64,000 nt of DNA from Clitoria ternatea (GCA_037962975.1 CM075670.1:85749501-85813500); one strand, 5' to 3'; positions 34,311 to 45,684 are shown, numbered from the stretch's first letter. Notes: a model not told the origin generated them from the letters alone. Numbers and translations: made by a program.

Positions 34311-34426
34311 AGTATCATCCTCCTCGAGTTAGTTCTAGGAGATTCGAAAACAAGTCTCCTGCTAGCATGCTGATGGGTCACATCCTCTACGTGACCGTCG
34401 ACGAAATCACGTCCATCTCCCTCCAT
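34311..34426 (-). pseudogene. N-terminal gag piece of element F
   Basis: From an ATG at 34426 the minus frame reads MEGDGRDFVDGHVEDVTHQH and continues RRLVFESPR up to the solo-LTR edge. Reading frame and direction match the gag fragment beginning at 31158. It gives the original start of gag, 64 bp inside the LTR/PBS edge. Confidence 0.75.
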
Positions 34427-34471
34427 GGATAACTACTGAACCTCTATGAAAAGTGGGAATAACTCTAACGT

Positions 34472-34490
34472 GTCCCACCGGGCGTGCCAA
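34472..34490 (-). other. Probable primer-binding site of element F
   Basis: Immediately inside the LTR the minus strand reads TTGGCACGCCCGGTGGGAC. Position and the TGG start fit a PBS. I could not assign the tRNA. Confidence 0.55.
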
Positions 34491-35309
34491 TGAACTGGTC
34501 TGGTCCGGGGACAAGGATCCAGACTAGGAACCAGCCACAAAAGTTTGAGATTTGAGTGTTTGTACACCGGTACAGTGGGTATCCGGTATTATAATCCGAC
34601 CTCTCAGTGGGAGAGTTCGGTCTTGTTGTCCTAGAGATCCTTCACACCAAGCTTTCGCGTTGATGGGGGCGAAAGGTGGTGTCACCTGCGGAGATTCTCC
34701 AACGCTCAAGTCAGTGAAGAGAATGAAAACTCAGAGAATACTTGAGCAATGTAATAGTGTATAGGGAGTTAGAACAACATAACCTTGTGTGTGCATGAAA
34801 ATCGACTATTTATATCTGAGCGTGGAAAATGAATCGTTAGATACAAGTGAGGCTAGGAGACTCTGATGCAGTGTTCAACGTACCATCAAGAGTAGTTCAA
34901 TGCTCAGTGTACGATCAAGAGTGGTTCAATGCCCAGTGTACGATTCTGACACAGGAATGGGGAAGATCCACCTTTTCTGTGTATCACTCCTATAGCTGTA
35001 CTTTGTACCTTTTGACGGGTGACGTAGATACTTTCCGCTGTGCAGGGTATCAATCATGGGAAGCAGAAAAGCCACTTATCCTCTCAAAGTACAGGTGGTT
35101 ATGTATAATAGAATAATGAAACTGGATCTGGTTATCTGATGTCCTAAGTATTATCGGAGGATAAACTGGTGGAGGGAGAACGCCTAGCATGGTGTTTTTA
35201 CAGTCCGGATGTTGACCTGTAATATTGGTTTACCTCTGTGATATTGGTTTACCTTCCTGAACGAACAAGATGACGTCTTAGTATGAAGACCGGTATCTAG
35301 ACCGGATCA
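34491..35309 (-). repeat. 5' LTR of element F
   Basis: 819 bp bounded by TGAACTGGTCTGG (34491) and CTAGACCGGATCA (35309), inverted ends that match imperfectly. A TATA box on the minus strand (TATAAATA, 34807-34814) is correctly oriented for gag. Three imperfect 27-30 bp repeats containing CAGTGTACGATCAAGAG lie at about 34868-34945. The sequence beyond 35309 is low-copy; the target duplication cannot be checked because the other end is off-window. Confidence 0.75.
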
Positions 35310-35660
35310 TTTATAATTTATTTTCCTTTCAAAATTATACAAGTTACATAAACTATTTTCTAAAATACTCTTAATGCTATCATTTATTAGATTTTTTAAA
35401 AATAACTATCTTAATATTATATAAAAAATTTACCTATTCTTAAAACCCGATATAATATGAGACACGTAGATAATAATCGGATCGAGTCTAGTGCAACTGA
35501 AGAAAATTAACTGTACGAGGTGAGTCATGCGTATGCGTCTGTCCATTGTGATTAGTTTGCCTAATCTTTTTCATTTCTATTTTCTTTAATAAAATAAGAA
35601 TTTTTTTATGGTTGAATTCCTTTAGAACCGCAGAGTAGACAATCCAAATCCTCACACACG

Positions 35661-35727
<67 letters not shown>

Positions 35728-35740
35728 TACCCATCTTACA
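35310..35740. other. Intergenic DNA upstream of the lactonase gene
   Basis: A+T-rich, with no ORF or element recognised. A segment near 35570-35600 is T/A rich. Probably contains the host gene promoter; no TATA box can be singled out next to the (AT)n run. Confidence 0.4.
35663..35725. repeat. (AT)n microsatellite, about 31 repeats
   Basis: Uninterrupted AT dinucleotides about 15-50 bp upstream of the putative 5' UTR of the lactonase gene; likely polymorphic in length. Confidence 0.95.
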
Positions 35741-36486
35741 CATTCGTCAGCTTCTTCTGTGTCTCTTTTTATTTTCTTTGTAAGCATTTCTTCCTTTCTA
35801 TCGTTCCTCTAAAACGTGTTGATTCTTGCAGTGTTTCCAGTTATGTTAAAGTGCATGAGACTATGATTGACCTTCTTGCTTTTGTTATTTTTAATGTTTC
35901 AGCTCTGGCGAGTGTCAATTGAACATGTTTTTATGATCTGGGGCATGTGTTTTTTCTTGTCAATTTTTGTTTTTGCAATCGTCAAGTGTTTGGTGCTTGG
36001 TTCATTCCCTTTTTTTTGTATATATATTTTGACATCGATCTCTGGAAATTGTTGGGTTGTGCCGATGATGCCCTTTTGTTGAATAGCTCTCCTTTTTTTT
36101 TTTTTCCTTTTTTACAATTAGAGACCATGCAAATTGAATTCTTGCGTTGCATCATATCAAGCTGAAGTATATAATTTTTTTTTTATGCTGTAGTGACATG
36201 ATTCATGAAGGCATTTAACTCCTATAGTCAAATAAGCAGTGAAATTAAAATGATCTAATATTTGTCTCCTTATTATCTATTCCCTTCTTTAGATTTTTAA
36301 TTTCAGCTGTCAAGCAGGATCTTGGGCAACTCTGAATTTCCTTTTGTGTGTTAGGTTTAGAAGGGGTAATGTCAAAGCTATTTGTGTTTAGAATTTAGTG
36401 CTGGCAGCTATGTCATTGACTATATTCTTTCTGTCTGAAATTGTTTTGATGCTGTCTTTGTTTACTCTCTTTTGGTTACAAATTAG
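35741..36486 (+). other. Putative 5' UTR exon and leader intron of the lactonase gene
   Basis: A pyrimidine-rich stretch with CAGCTTCTTCTGTGTCTC (about 35750) looks like a plant leader. A GTAAGC donor at 35780 and a TTACAAATTAG acceptor ending at 36486 would remove a T-rich 0.7-kb intron, leaving 18 bases before the start codon. This is a prediction from splice-site shape and base composition; 60-70 codon frames inside are chance. RNA evidence would be needed for the true leader. Confidence 0.35.
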
Positions 36487-36504
36487 ATTGGATTCTTTTA
36501 AACC

Positions 36505-39500
36505 ATGGCTCTCTCTGGTGGTCACAAAAATAGAGGAGAGTTGAGGATTCATGAGAGTTTGGAAGAGCTAAGGACAGATTTAGCAGACTATGTTGCTGAG
36601 TTATCAGAGGCATCTGTGAAAGAGCGGGGAGTGTTTGCCGTTGCTTTATCTGGTGGTTCTCTCATTGGCTTATTGGGGTATCTGTATCTTATCTTTTCCA
36701 TGTAATGCTTTTTCGCTTTTAAGATTTAGTGTTGGTGATAAAACTTACGGCTGCAAACAGAAAACTCTGCGAAGCTCCTTATAACAAGACAGTGGACTGG
36801 TCCAAGTGGTATATCTTCTGGGCTGATGAGCGTGTTGTGGCCAAAAACCATGTCGATAGCAATTATAAGCTTGCTAAAGATGGCCTTTTGTCCAAGGTTG
36901 TCCCCTTGATTCTAACATCTCATGTTTCTTGCTGCTTCATCCTGTTTCTATAAAGAATAGTTTATTCTCAGAATAATTTGGAGGAGAGTGGTATGATTGT
37001 AGGTTTTGAGCATTAAACTGTTGTTTGCTAATTTAGCTTCTCCTGCCAGTTGCTTCTTAAAAGTGAAAAACAAACATAATGAAACAATGATATCAAACCT
37101 TGACATTGTCTTGGTCACTTGAAACATTACATTTTTTGTTTCAAGAATGCCTAATTTTGAATGTATAACTAATTATTTTCAAGTAGGTGTTGAGCAAAAT
37201 TAGTGGTTTGGATCTTGTTATTATTATTTTCTTTATTGAGATTTAACATTTATTCTAATTTGGAAAGTTAAACAGTAGCGAGGTTATTGTAATTTACCAA
37301 TTATATTTCACAGAATTAGGAAGCATGCATAGTAGTTTACAATTAATTTCTTCATCCTTTTTTAACCTTTTCAAGGGCTTGGGGACACGGGGTTAATTTA
37401 CAGAGGCCCACATAAGTTTAAAATTGCAAAAGGCTCTGTTATCCAAAACTTGTGTTTACTCTTTAGCAGAAAAAAGGAAGGATTTTGCTTGAACACGAAT
37501 AGTCATAAATCTTGTTCTGCAAGAATGCAATGGTTTAGTTTCAATGTTTATACACTGAGGCAGTTTGAGGAGTTTAAAGATCATTCTTTACAAAATAATA
37601 AAGGAGTCTTCTGAATGTTCTGTCCGTATAGGTGAATCCAATTGTTTTCTGAGATTGTTTTACATATTAAATTCTTGATCTAAAGTTTCTAAGATTTCTT
37701 GTGCATGTTTTTGTATAAATGTTTGTAATGGTATGCATTCCATTTTGAGATAGCCCAAGTTGAGGGGTTGACTTCTCTAGTGATTGCTTGGGTTGTGCCA
37801 GTGGTTGAATCTGCAGAGAAACACCTACAACCAAGTCACTGACTAGAAAGTATAAAAGGCTTTCTCAGAGTAGGACCAGTTAATGCATGATCATACCTGA
37901 AGAGGCTAGGACCCTATTTATGGGTAGGGAAAAGTTCCCTGGTTTTACTCATTCTCTACTTTCTGCATAGAGATATTTAGGAGTAGAATTGTTTTCCCAA
38001 TAAGGGTTGAACATAATAACAGATGTTGCTGATAAGCACAAGATAGTTGCAAACCTTGCCTGGCCTGGGTCAAATGGATCCAGGAGGGGTTACTTGCACC
38101 TCAACACAGTTGCCAAGATGTATGGATGGAACTCTGATAACTAGGTTCTAAATCTCATTGTTGTGGTTGCTAAGCTGAAATTAGGAGAGTTATAAGATCA
38201 AGATTCACTATTTGGTTGGCTGGAAGGATAACCGGGGTTGAGATATAGCAGAGTTGACATGGTTTGACATGTTCAAGGGATTTGAGAGAAATTGTAATTG
38301 GCCTGCAAATATCCAATGGGATTGAGATTAACTGTGGTTGACAAGGCTTGTGTTCCTATGGGATTGAGATAAACTATGGTTAAAGCTACAAGATGCCTGG
38401 TGGTAGCATGATGGACTGGTTGATCTCAACCATATTTACATCTGCAACATGTTGGTGGGGGTAACCATGGTTTAAACTCGATATCATAGCTTAAACTAGA
38501 ATAATCTTCTGTTGGTTGATCTATGTGCTCGGTGGTAGATTATTCCCTTGTTCCATCTTCAAGTAGAGTAATTACAATAGAATATTAGAATATGATTATC
38601 AGACAAGAAAAATGGGAGGTGTAATGAGATTGAATTTATGTATATATTTCTAGATAATTACCTTTTTGTATTATTCCTATTGTTGTATATTTTATGCTTT
38701 CTGGATGTTCTAAATTGGCTGAGGTTTATATCTTATCCTAATTTCCAATTTTCTGCCATTTTGCAGTCCCCTATGAATTGAGGTTTAAGTTATTTTCTTA
38801 AAATCATAGTTTGCTTTGAAATAAAAGTTTCCAAGCATTGATGAAATATTTATTCTATGTTCTAACATAAAACGTCCCTTGATGGTTAAAGTGCCGAGGG
38901 ATAGTGGCGTGGAGGATTTCCTAGCATCTTTCATGATTATCCACCCAGCGGATTATGTATGTACTAAGTCAAAAATGTTTGCAGCATTCATGAAAATTGT
39001 TCTTTTATTACAGGTTATAGAGCACTATAAGATGCAGTATGATATCCCAGTGATGTACAACTAGCCTTTGATGCATTTATCCCAACTGTTGCAGTTTATA
39101 AATGAATGCAGGGAAAGGTGTGGTTCAACTGGGGTGTTGTAAAACTTTGTTTAACTAGGTGATTGGGTTGTTCTTTATGCTTTATGCATTGCTTTGTATG
39201 GATGGCTGTTGGTTGAATTATTAATAACTGTATATAAGGACCTTTAACTTTCAGTAATCATGCATTAGATTTCCGTCTTCAGTTATTATCTTCTGTGCAT
39301 TTCATTTCTTGGCTGATTCTGTCCTGAGATTCATACCATTCAGCTTGTTTGTGATGTTTTCCTGTGCTGTAGTAACGGGGATATCTATACGGTCTTATGA
39401 AATATTTTTGTCAGTGTTTTCGGGGTTGTTAGAGGGGCATTTATTTTCATGACAGGGATCATTTTACAAACTGACTTACATATTTTTTTCTTATATTCCA

Positions 39501-40019
39501 CTGCTAATATGCTTGTTATACTAGCAGGTCCCCGTTGTCCCCAGCCATGTGCATTCTATCAATGATTCAGTATCGGCAGAAGAAGCCGCTGATGATTACG
39601 AGTTTGTCATCCGACAGTTAGTGAGGACACGTGTTATCAGTGTGTCTGAGATTAATGACTGTCCAAAGTTTGATCTCATTCTGCTCGGATTGGGTCCAGA
39701 TGGCCATGTTGCCTCTTTGTTCCCTAATCACTCAGCACTCAATGAAAGAGAAGAATGGGTAACTTTCATTACTGACTCCCCCAAACCCCCACCTGAGAGA
39801 ATCACATTCACCTTGCCAGTTATCAATTCTGCATCCAATGTAGCAGTAGTTGTCACAGGAGAGAGCAAAGCAGAATCTGTATACTTTGCAATAGATGATG
39901 TTGGACCTGACTGCCCATTGATACCGGCGAGAATGGTCGAACCAGCTACAGGGAAGTTGGTGTGGTTTTTGGATAAGCTGGCTGCCTCAAAACTTGAAGA
40001 ATCCAATTTGAACAAGTAG
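36505..40019 (+). CDS. PGL: 6-phosphogluconolactonase, cytosolic type (three coding exons)
   Basis: Hydrolyses 6-phosphogluconolactone to 6-phosphogluconate, step two of the oxidative pentose-phosphate pathway that makes NADPH. Coding exons 36505-36677, 36761-36896 and 39528-40019 join in frame (intron phases 2 and 0; GT/AG at all four sites) to 266 codons plus TAG, the usual length of plant cytosolic forms. Motifs: FAVALSGGSLIGLLG (phosphate-binding loop), WYIFWADERVV (residues about 78-88) and LILLGLGPDGHVASLFPNH (about 150-168), all diagnostic of the NagB/lactonase superfamily. The start ATG (AACCATGG) opens MALSGGHKNRGELRIHESLE without a plastid transit peptide, and the C-terminus NLNK is not a peroxisomal SKL signal, so cytosol is inferred. 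No stop or frameshift seen; it appears intact. It is the only host gene found here. Which paralogue it is cannot be settled without a tree. Confidence 0.92.
36897..39527 (+). other. Intron 2 of the lactonase gene (2.6 kb)
   Basis: GT at 36897 and CAG ending at 39527 bound a T-rich intron. I see no complete transposon inside. A 61-codon frame near 38879-39064 has no recognised domain and no retained splice sites that would preserve the lactonase frame. Confidence 0.75.
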
Positions 40020-40196
40020 GACTTGATGAGTTGTAAGTTTGTATGTAGTGTTTAAAGGATTTGAGAAGTGTTGATCATCATTCCTTAGGTGCTGCTTCTT
40101 TCTCTTCTCTTGAATAGAAACTTTGGTTTTTGCCTTTTGTTGCTCTCTCCTGGGAGGTTGTTTGGAGAAAGTGTGGTATAGTTTTTGTAAGCGGCC

Positions 40197-40202
40197 AATA
40201 AA
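40197..40202 (+). terminator. Polyadenylation signal of the lactonase gene
   Basis: AATAAA in CGGCCAATAAAAATTG, 178 bp after the stop codon, with T/GT-rich DNA following (near 40210-40260). A standard plant near-upstream element. Confidence 0.6.
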
Positions 40203-40391
40203 AATTGTGGAGAGCTTCTTTCCAGGTTCCAGTTGTCTTCTTCCCTTCTAATTCCTCATTTGGTTATTGGTTATGATGGTCTCACACTTGTTTGCAATTT
40301 AGAAAGGAAAATCAGGTTCATGTAATGCTAAGAGTACACTTTCCCACACCCTCCCACTTTCTTGTTTAATGTTTATATAATATGTTTCCAT

Positions 40392-40412
40392 ATATATATA
40401 TATATATATATT
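40392..40412. repeat. Short (TA)n microsatellite
   Basis: About ten TA dinucleotides between CCATA and TTTGAATC. Confidence 0.9.
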
Positions 40413-40419
40413 TGAATCT

Positions 40420-40849
40420 ATTTGAGGGATACTATGGCCGTTGGTGAAGAATATTATGAGGCCCCAAGTATCTATTTATTTATTCTTCTTTTTGCATCTG
40501 TGGCTATTGATGGATGCAACATGCACCATCAAGGATTCACATATTAGTCACTCGATTTCATCGGAGCAAATATAGTGGATATAGGCATATATTATTTATC
40601 ATCTACGAAAATTTATGTCCATAAGTACAAATAACTTACGGGGCATACAGATTTACTTATATTCATATATTTACTTATCTATTTATAATATACAAATTCA
40701 AAAACGTGTAATATTGCGTACCATGTCTTAGAAATGTATAATTTATAATACATAAATTTAAAAACGCGTAGAAGCGTATAATATTATGATGCCATGTGAA
40801 GGTATTCATGTCAAGGCAGATCCCCTCAAGTTTTTCTTTTTTTATTAAT
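40420..40849. other. Intergenic DNA downstream of the lactonase gene
   Basis: No gene. Contains a loose duplication of a phrase with AATTTATAATACAT/AAATT and AAACGYGTA (about 40680-40720 and 40738-40775). Confidence 0.45.
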
Positions 40850-40976
40850 TAGATCCATTATATTTAAAAACAATTTTAGTTAAGTTTATTAGGTCAACTT
40901 TGGGTTGTGTTGGGGATTTGAACCAATGACATAAGGCACAATGGACTAATTACTTAACCACTAAACCACAACTTAA
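40850..40976 (-). mobile_element. Probable tRNA-derived SINE (or tRNA pseudogene)
   Basis: On the minus strand, TGGTTTAGTGGTTA (40968-40955) resembles a polymerase III A box and GGTTCAAATCC (40924-40914) is a perfect B box (GGTTCRANNCC). They are about 30 bp apart, as in a tRNA head. The B box is followed by an unrelated A/T-rich body and a T/A-rich tail near 40850. No intact cloverleaf or anticodon arm is evident, so a SINE is favoured over a functional tRNA. No clear target duplication was identified. Confidence 0.55.
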
Positions 40977-41242
40977 ATTAAACATATAACAATAATTGCT
41001 CTATTTTTTTGCGTGTGCACACGCACGTGCATACACACTAGTAGTCCACGCTGCACATTGTACGAATATAATGAATAATATTTTGTTGGTTGATTTACTT
41101 TTGTTGTTTTTTAAGTAAGGACATTAAAAGAAGTTGATTAAATTTCTTTTGAAAAATATTTTGATAGTTAATTTAATGTGAAATTAGTTGAATTTGTTAT
41201 TTTGGATACATTATAATATAGTAGGGTAACTTTGATAGTAAT
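40977..41242. other. Intergenic A+T-rich DNA
   Basis: No gene or element recognised; contains an alternating purine-pyrimidine stretch GCGTGTGCACACGCACGTGC (41010-41029), a potential Z-DNA-type sequence with internal dyads. Confidence 0.4.
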
Positions 41243-41404
41243 TGTTAGAGTAATGTAATTAGATTGATTCCATATTTATATAATTAGTCTTAAATTAGGA
41301 AATTAAATATTCTGTAATAATGTATAATTCTCTATAAATATAAAAGTTTTTTTTGTGATCGCAACACACAAAAATTTGTATATTCTCTTATCTCTCTCTC
41401 AACA
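41243..41404 (+). repeat. 5' LTR of decayed copia element A
   Basis: 162 bp from TGTTAGAGTAATG to CTCTCTCTCAACA with a CTATAAATATAAAAG TATA box near 41332. The next bases TGGTATTCAGAGTC (41405-41418) are an initiator tRNA-Met PBS with one extra T. Short LTRs of this form are typical of several plant copia lineages. Confidence 0.8.
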
Positions 41405-43984
41405 TGGTATTCAGAGTCTAACGAGAGTTCTTTCTTATCAATGCATCCCTAGTGAACCACTACTCACTGTGTAATCTTTTTTAGAACCTTAATTCACTGA
41501 AGGTTTTGAAACATCTTGATTAGTCCTCCTTTGATCTTTTTTCCGTTGCTGTTGTTAACGATCTTTTTTAACTAGTGACCACACCACTAATTTATCTTGT
41601 CGAGATCGACCTATCCTTGTCGGCCTTGTCCCTAACAGAGCCTGCACACGCCCTCACATGCCGCCTGTTTTCGCCATGCGTGGCAATATGTCTAGCTCTG
41701 ATCTTGACATTGTTGATTCGGTTTTGATCGCCTCTCCTTCCTCTACCTCGATCTAGTCTCACTTTCTTAGTTGGCCACCTTTTCCCCAAGTGTTTGGCCT
41801 TTTTCACTACTACCTATTATTTTTCTCTCCCCCAACACACCTATGGCCGACAACAATACCCCGAAGTCCAGTACATTATCCTTGGGAAACTCTGTCACTA
41901 CCCTGCTTAATTTCGACCATTGTCACAAACCAGGGCATATCATTGATAAATGTTGGACTCTTCATGACTGGCCTCCTCGCACTGCTTAGGTTACTCACAT
42001 TGTTATGCCCTTTGCTCTATCTTTTGCTCCGTCGTTGTTGTTGGATTCAACTTTATCGTGTTCCTACGATGACTTCTTGTAATGGTTTGAAGATTGCTAG
42101 GCCTATGGTTCCACTACTACTATTGCACACATTAGTAATTTCTTTGCTGGCATCCCCCATTCTTTAGGCTCTTAGGTCCTTGATTATAGGCCACTAACAT
42201 CACCGATAATAAATCTTTTTGATCTTCTCTTTATATCATTGATTATTTACCTTCTGTTACTATGAGCAATGCTTCACAAACACAATGTTGAGGTGTTGGT
42301 ATTGTTCATCCTCTTCCTTCCCTTTTTGCTAATATGCTATTTGTCCCTGGTGCCCCTTTTAATTTATTATCCATTAGCTAGCTTACATGTGATCTTGATT
42401 GTGTTATCTCTTTCAATAAAGATTTTATTTCTTTGCGAGACTGGAAAATGGGGAAGATGATTGGCTTCGAAGGTGTGTCTCATGACCTTTACTAACTCAA
42501 CAAGTCATCTCTTGTTGGTTCGACATCCGCTTCCCCACTTCTTATTCATGCCCAATTAGGACATCCAGGTCTTGATATGTTAAGGATATTAGTTCCTAAT
42601 TTTTCTAAGATAGAGTCTTTATCTTGAGTCATCTCAATTAGCTAAGCATACTTGTACTTCCTTTCCTAATCGCATTAATAATTGGGCTTCATCCCATTGC
42701 TTTGGTTCATCTGGATGTTTTGGATCCAAGTTATTTTTATCTACTTTAGGATCTAGGTATTTTGTTACTTTTTTGATGATTTTTTCCGTTGTATTTGATT
42801 ATATCTCATGAAAGAACATTCAAAGTTGTTTTCTATTTTTCATTTTTTCTTTCATGAAATAAAAAATCAATTTAGGATTTCTATTTGTACTTACAAAATG
42901 ATAATGCACTTAAGTATTTGTCTAATCATTTTTAGAGTTTTATGGCATCTCATGGTGTGTTGCATCAAATCTGCTATCCATATACCTCCCAATAGAATGA
43001 GGTTACTGAGCTTACAAATAGACATATTTTAGAAACATCTTGAATCGTCCTTATTCATATTTATGTCCATCTTCAACTTTGGGGTGATGTCATTCTTACC
43101 ACCTTTATCTTATCAACTACATGCCTTCTTCTATCTTAAAAGGTAAAATACCACATCAAGTCTTACATCCTCATCGTTCCTTCCATCGCTTACCCCCTCA
43201 GGTTTTTGTATCTACCTATTTTTCGCATGTTCTATCTTGGGGTCGATAAACTTTTTCATTGATCTCATAAGTGTGTTTTTGTCGAGTACCTATGCTCTTA
43301 AAAAGGGTACAAGTGTTACTTCCTTAGTTTTTGTAGGTATTTTATCTCTACTGATATCACTTTCTTTGAATATGTTCCCTTTTTCTAATTTTGGAGCACC
43401 TTTGTCAAAGACTTCCTCTCTTATGACTACACCTCCTTTAGTCTTCCTTTATTCTGTCGAGAAGTCTTCTTCCCCTCTAGACCCTATTCCTACTCCTACT
43501 CCATTGCAGGTTTATCAACGTCGTCCTTGTCATGTACTACATCCAACTACCACTGACACGATTTTAGATTTACTTTATAGCCAACTCTTCCGACTCCTTT
43601 TTCCTGTCCCGCTTCCTGAGTCTGATGTTCCCATTACTCTTCATAAAGGTATCCATTCTACTTGTAATCTTTCTCCTTACTATACTTCTTTGAATCATCA
43701 TTGCATATCCCTTTTATATTACTTTTGTCTTTTTTTTTTCCTTTATTTCTATTCCTAAGAATACAAGAGATGCCTTTACCATCCAGTATAGAAACAAGCT
43801 ATGATGGATGAGATGAATGCATTATAGAGTAATGAGACTTGAGACCTCGTTCCTCTACCACCAACAAAGTCTGTTGTTCGTTCTCAATGGATGTATATGG
43901 TGAAAGATGGCCTGGACGAAATAGTTGATTACCTCAAAACTTGTCTTCTCTTTAAAGGTTATACTCAGATCTTAAGGTTGGATT
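41405..43984 (+). pseudogene. gag-integrase-RT remnant of copia element A
   Basis: In shifting plus-strand frames: a zinc knuckle FDHCHKPGHIIDKCWTLHDW (about 41908-41967), pre-integrase IHAQLGHPGLDMLRILVP (about 42545-42598), integrase phrases NDNALKYLSNHF, MASHGVLHQICYPYTS and EVTELTNRHILE (about 42895-43035) and the RT entry MMDEMNAL to VVRSQWMYMVKDGLD (about 43803-43918), ending in KGYTQILRLDY at 43984. Frequent stops and frameshifts show long decay. The RT is interrupted by element B; its continuation is at 63955. Reading frames on the minus strand here are incidental. Confidence 0.8.
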
Positions 43985-43989
43985 ATAAA

Positions 43990-44724
43990 TGTGTTTGAAT
44001 ATGTATTTCAAGTTGCATAATTTTGATAATGACAAAGAGATTAAAAAGCAATTGAAGAATCATGGAAAAGAGAACAAGTGTTTATAAAAGAACACTTAAA
44101 AGAGAAAAACAGAGAAAACAGCATCAGACTTGCAAAAACACGAAGCCTAATCGATTACAGGACCTCATATAATCGATTACTGAAGTTCTGTCAAACACCT
44201 AATCGATTACCTCATCAAACAATAATCGATTATGAAGCCTTTGTTTGTCACCTAATCGATTGCACCAAGGAGGCCAATCGATTACCAAGCTGAGAAAAAG
44301 AATTAAAAGCATCAGGTGCATATGCTAATCGATTACAAGGATGACATAATCGATTATCAATGTTCTGTAAGGCCACTAATCGATTACCGTTAAAGAACTA
44401 ATTGACTACAGAGTTTCTGTTTGTACAATAATCAATTGCACATGAGTTATAATCGATTACCATGCTGCGTAACATAATTAAATGCATCAGGTGTCACTCA
44501 CAATCGATTACAGAGTGAAGAACAATCGATTAGCAAGGTTCTGTCTCTTAGCTAATCGATTATGTGGTAAAGTCTAACCGATTACCTGTTCAATTACATT
44601 GAAGAATTCAAAGTGTAATCGATTACAACTTGAGGCCTAATCGATTACACTAGTGCCAGAATTTGGGGAAATCGTTTTTAAGTGGGAAACCAGCTCATTT
44701 CTCCATTTTTACTCCAATGCCCAT
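43990..44724 (+). repeat. 5' LTR of B, first part (U3 with TAATCGATTA array)
   Basis: Starts TGTGTTTGAATATG. Around 18 copies of TAATCGATTA or one-base variants lie between about 44147 and 44650, with TTCTGT words between many of them. The LTR is broken at CCCAT (44720-44724) by element C, between this array and the TATA box (54609). Confidence 0.9.
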
Positions 44725-45674
44725 TGTGAACACCTCTTTTGGTCCGGCCAATTGGTACAGTTCCATCCTTTGAGCACTCTTTTATGCGCATGGTTCATTT
44801 GAAAATTCATAACTCCTTCATACGATCTTTGATTTGCGCAAACCCGGTCTCTAAATTTTCGTAACAAAATTGTCTACGACTTTTGTGAAGACCTTGAAGG
44901 CTGAATCCTTACCAATTGGTACAGTTTTAATAATCTTCCTGGACTTGCTCCAGTTTCATGACTGCTCTGCACATCTTTAAGAAAAAATTCATATCTCCCT
45001 CATATGATACTGAAATGACCCCATTCTTTTTTCTATGGCTCCATATCAAAGAGATCTACAAACTTCATGAAGGCCACAAAAGCTAATTCTCCACCCATTT
45101 TGCCCAGTGAATTTATTTTGCTTGCAAATGTATTTCCGTCACACTCTAGAGCAGTTTTCATAGATGGGCCATATCTCCCTCGTTTCTTGATGAAAATTTT
45201 TGTGCCATATATCAAATTAAAGCTAAGAGAAAGATCTACAAACTTCATGAAGGGCACAAAAGCTAATTCTCTACCCATTTTGCCCAGTGAATTTATTTTG
45301 CTTGCAAATGTATTTCCGTCACACTCTGGAGCAGTTTTCATAGATGGGCCATATCTCCCTCGTTTCTTGATGAAAATTTTTGTGCCATATATCAAATTAA
45401 AGCTAAGAGAAAGATCTACAACTTTCATGTTGGACTCTTTTTCAAATTTGGAACGCATCAGCCCTCAAATGCACGAGTAAGTTTGTGATGGTGGGCAAGG
45501 CACTAAAGATCATAATGGAGCACTAAGGATCATAATGGAGCACTAAAGCATCATAATGGGGCACTAAAGATCATAATGGAGCACTTAGGTTGATAATGGA
45601 GCACCATGGACTTGTTAATTGGAGAGTGCACCTTCCATTACAAATTTTTTATGGCAATGGCTGCTTTTGCATTC

Positions 45675-45684
45675 CTATAAATAG
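45675..45684 (+). promoter_or_regulatory. LTR TATA box, copy C (5' LTR)
   Basis: CTATAAATAG in ATTCCTATAAATAGGCACC; the partner LTR has the same box at 53286-53295. It places R about 30 bp downstream. Confidence 0.7.

Larger units (their letters stand above)
31154..34315. mobile_element. Solo LTR of a TGTAACACCC gypsy family inside gag of F
   Basis: 31159-34310 starts TGTAACACCCTCTG and ends GGGGTGTTACA, perfect inverted ends of about 9 bp, flanked by GGTAT (31154-31158) and AGTAT (34311-34315), a 5-bp duplication with one mismatch. No PBS, PPT or coding domain lies inside, so a solo LTR (3152 bp) from LTR-LTR recombination is the simplest reading. It is very A+T-rich. The right end resembles the usual 5' start of legume chromovirus LTRs, hinting at minus orientation, but I leave strand open. 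Confidence 0.75.
26926..35309 (-). mobile_element. Tat-lineage Ty3-gypsy element F (minus strand), cut by the LARD
   Basis: Order on the minus strand: LTR (35309-34491), PBS, gag (split by a solo LTR), protease, RT, RNase H and a second, archaeal-type RNase H that stops at the LARD edge. Gypsy order with the extra RNase H is the signature of the Tat/Ogre lineage. Integrase and the 3' LTR must lie left of the window beyond the LARD and D/E. Every ORF is broken by stops or frameshifts, so the element is inactive. It is the oldest layer of the left stack and abuts low-copy host DNA at 35310. Confidence 0.85.

Noticed and set aside
35310..35314. Target-site duplication for element F (TTTAT)
   Set aside because: The opposite end of F is outside the window, so a duplication cannot be claimed.
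38879..39064. Possible extra exon or gene fragment inside lactonase intron 2
   Set aside because: No domain recognised, and exons 2 and 3 already join in frame to a complete conserved protein.
41592..41807. Arginine-rich minus-strand ORF of 71 codons
   Set aside because: Antisense to the gag remnant of copia A; its composition reflects the complementary T/C-rich strand.
44078..44650. CRISPR-like array of TAATCGATTA repeats with spacers
   Set aside because: Plant nuclear LTR; repeats are only 10 bp, spacers vary from under 10 to over 50 bp and are themselves related, and no cas genes exist.
45033..45480. Overlapping 137-141 codon frames on both strands in the Ogre-like LTR (and again at 52644-53091)
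   Set aside because: They arise from a tandem 180-bp duplication in U3 and are identical in both LTRs; no recognisable domain, and both strands are open at once.
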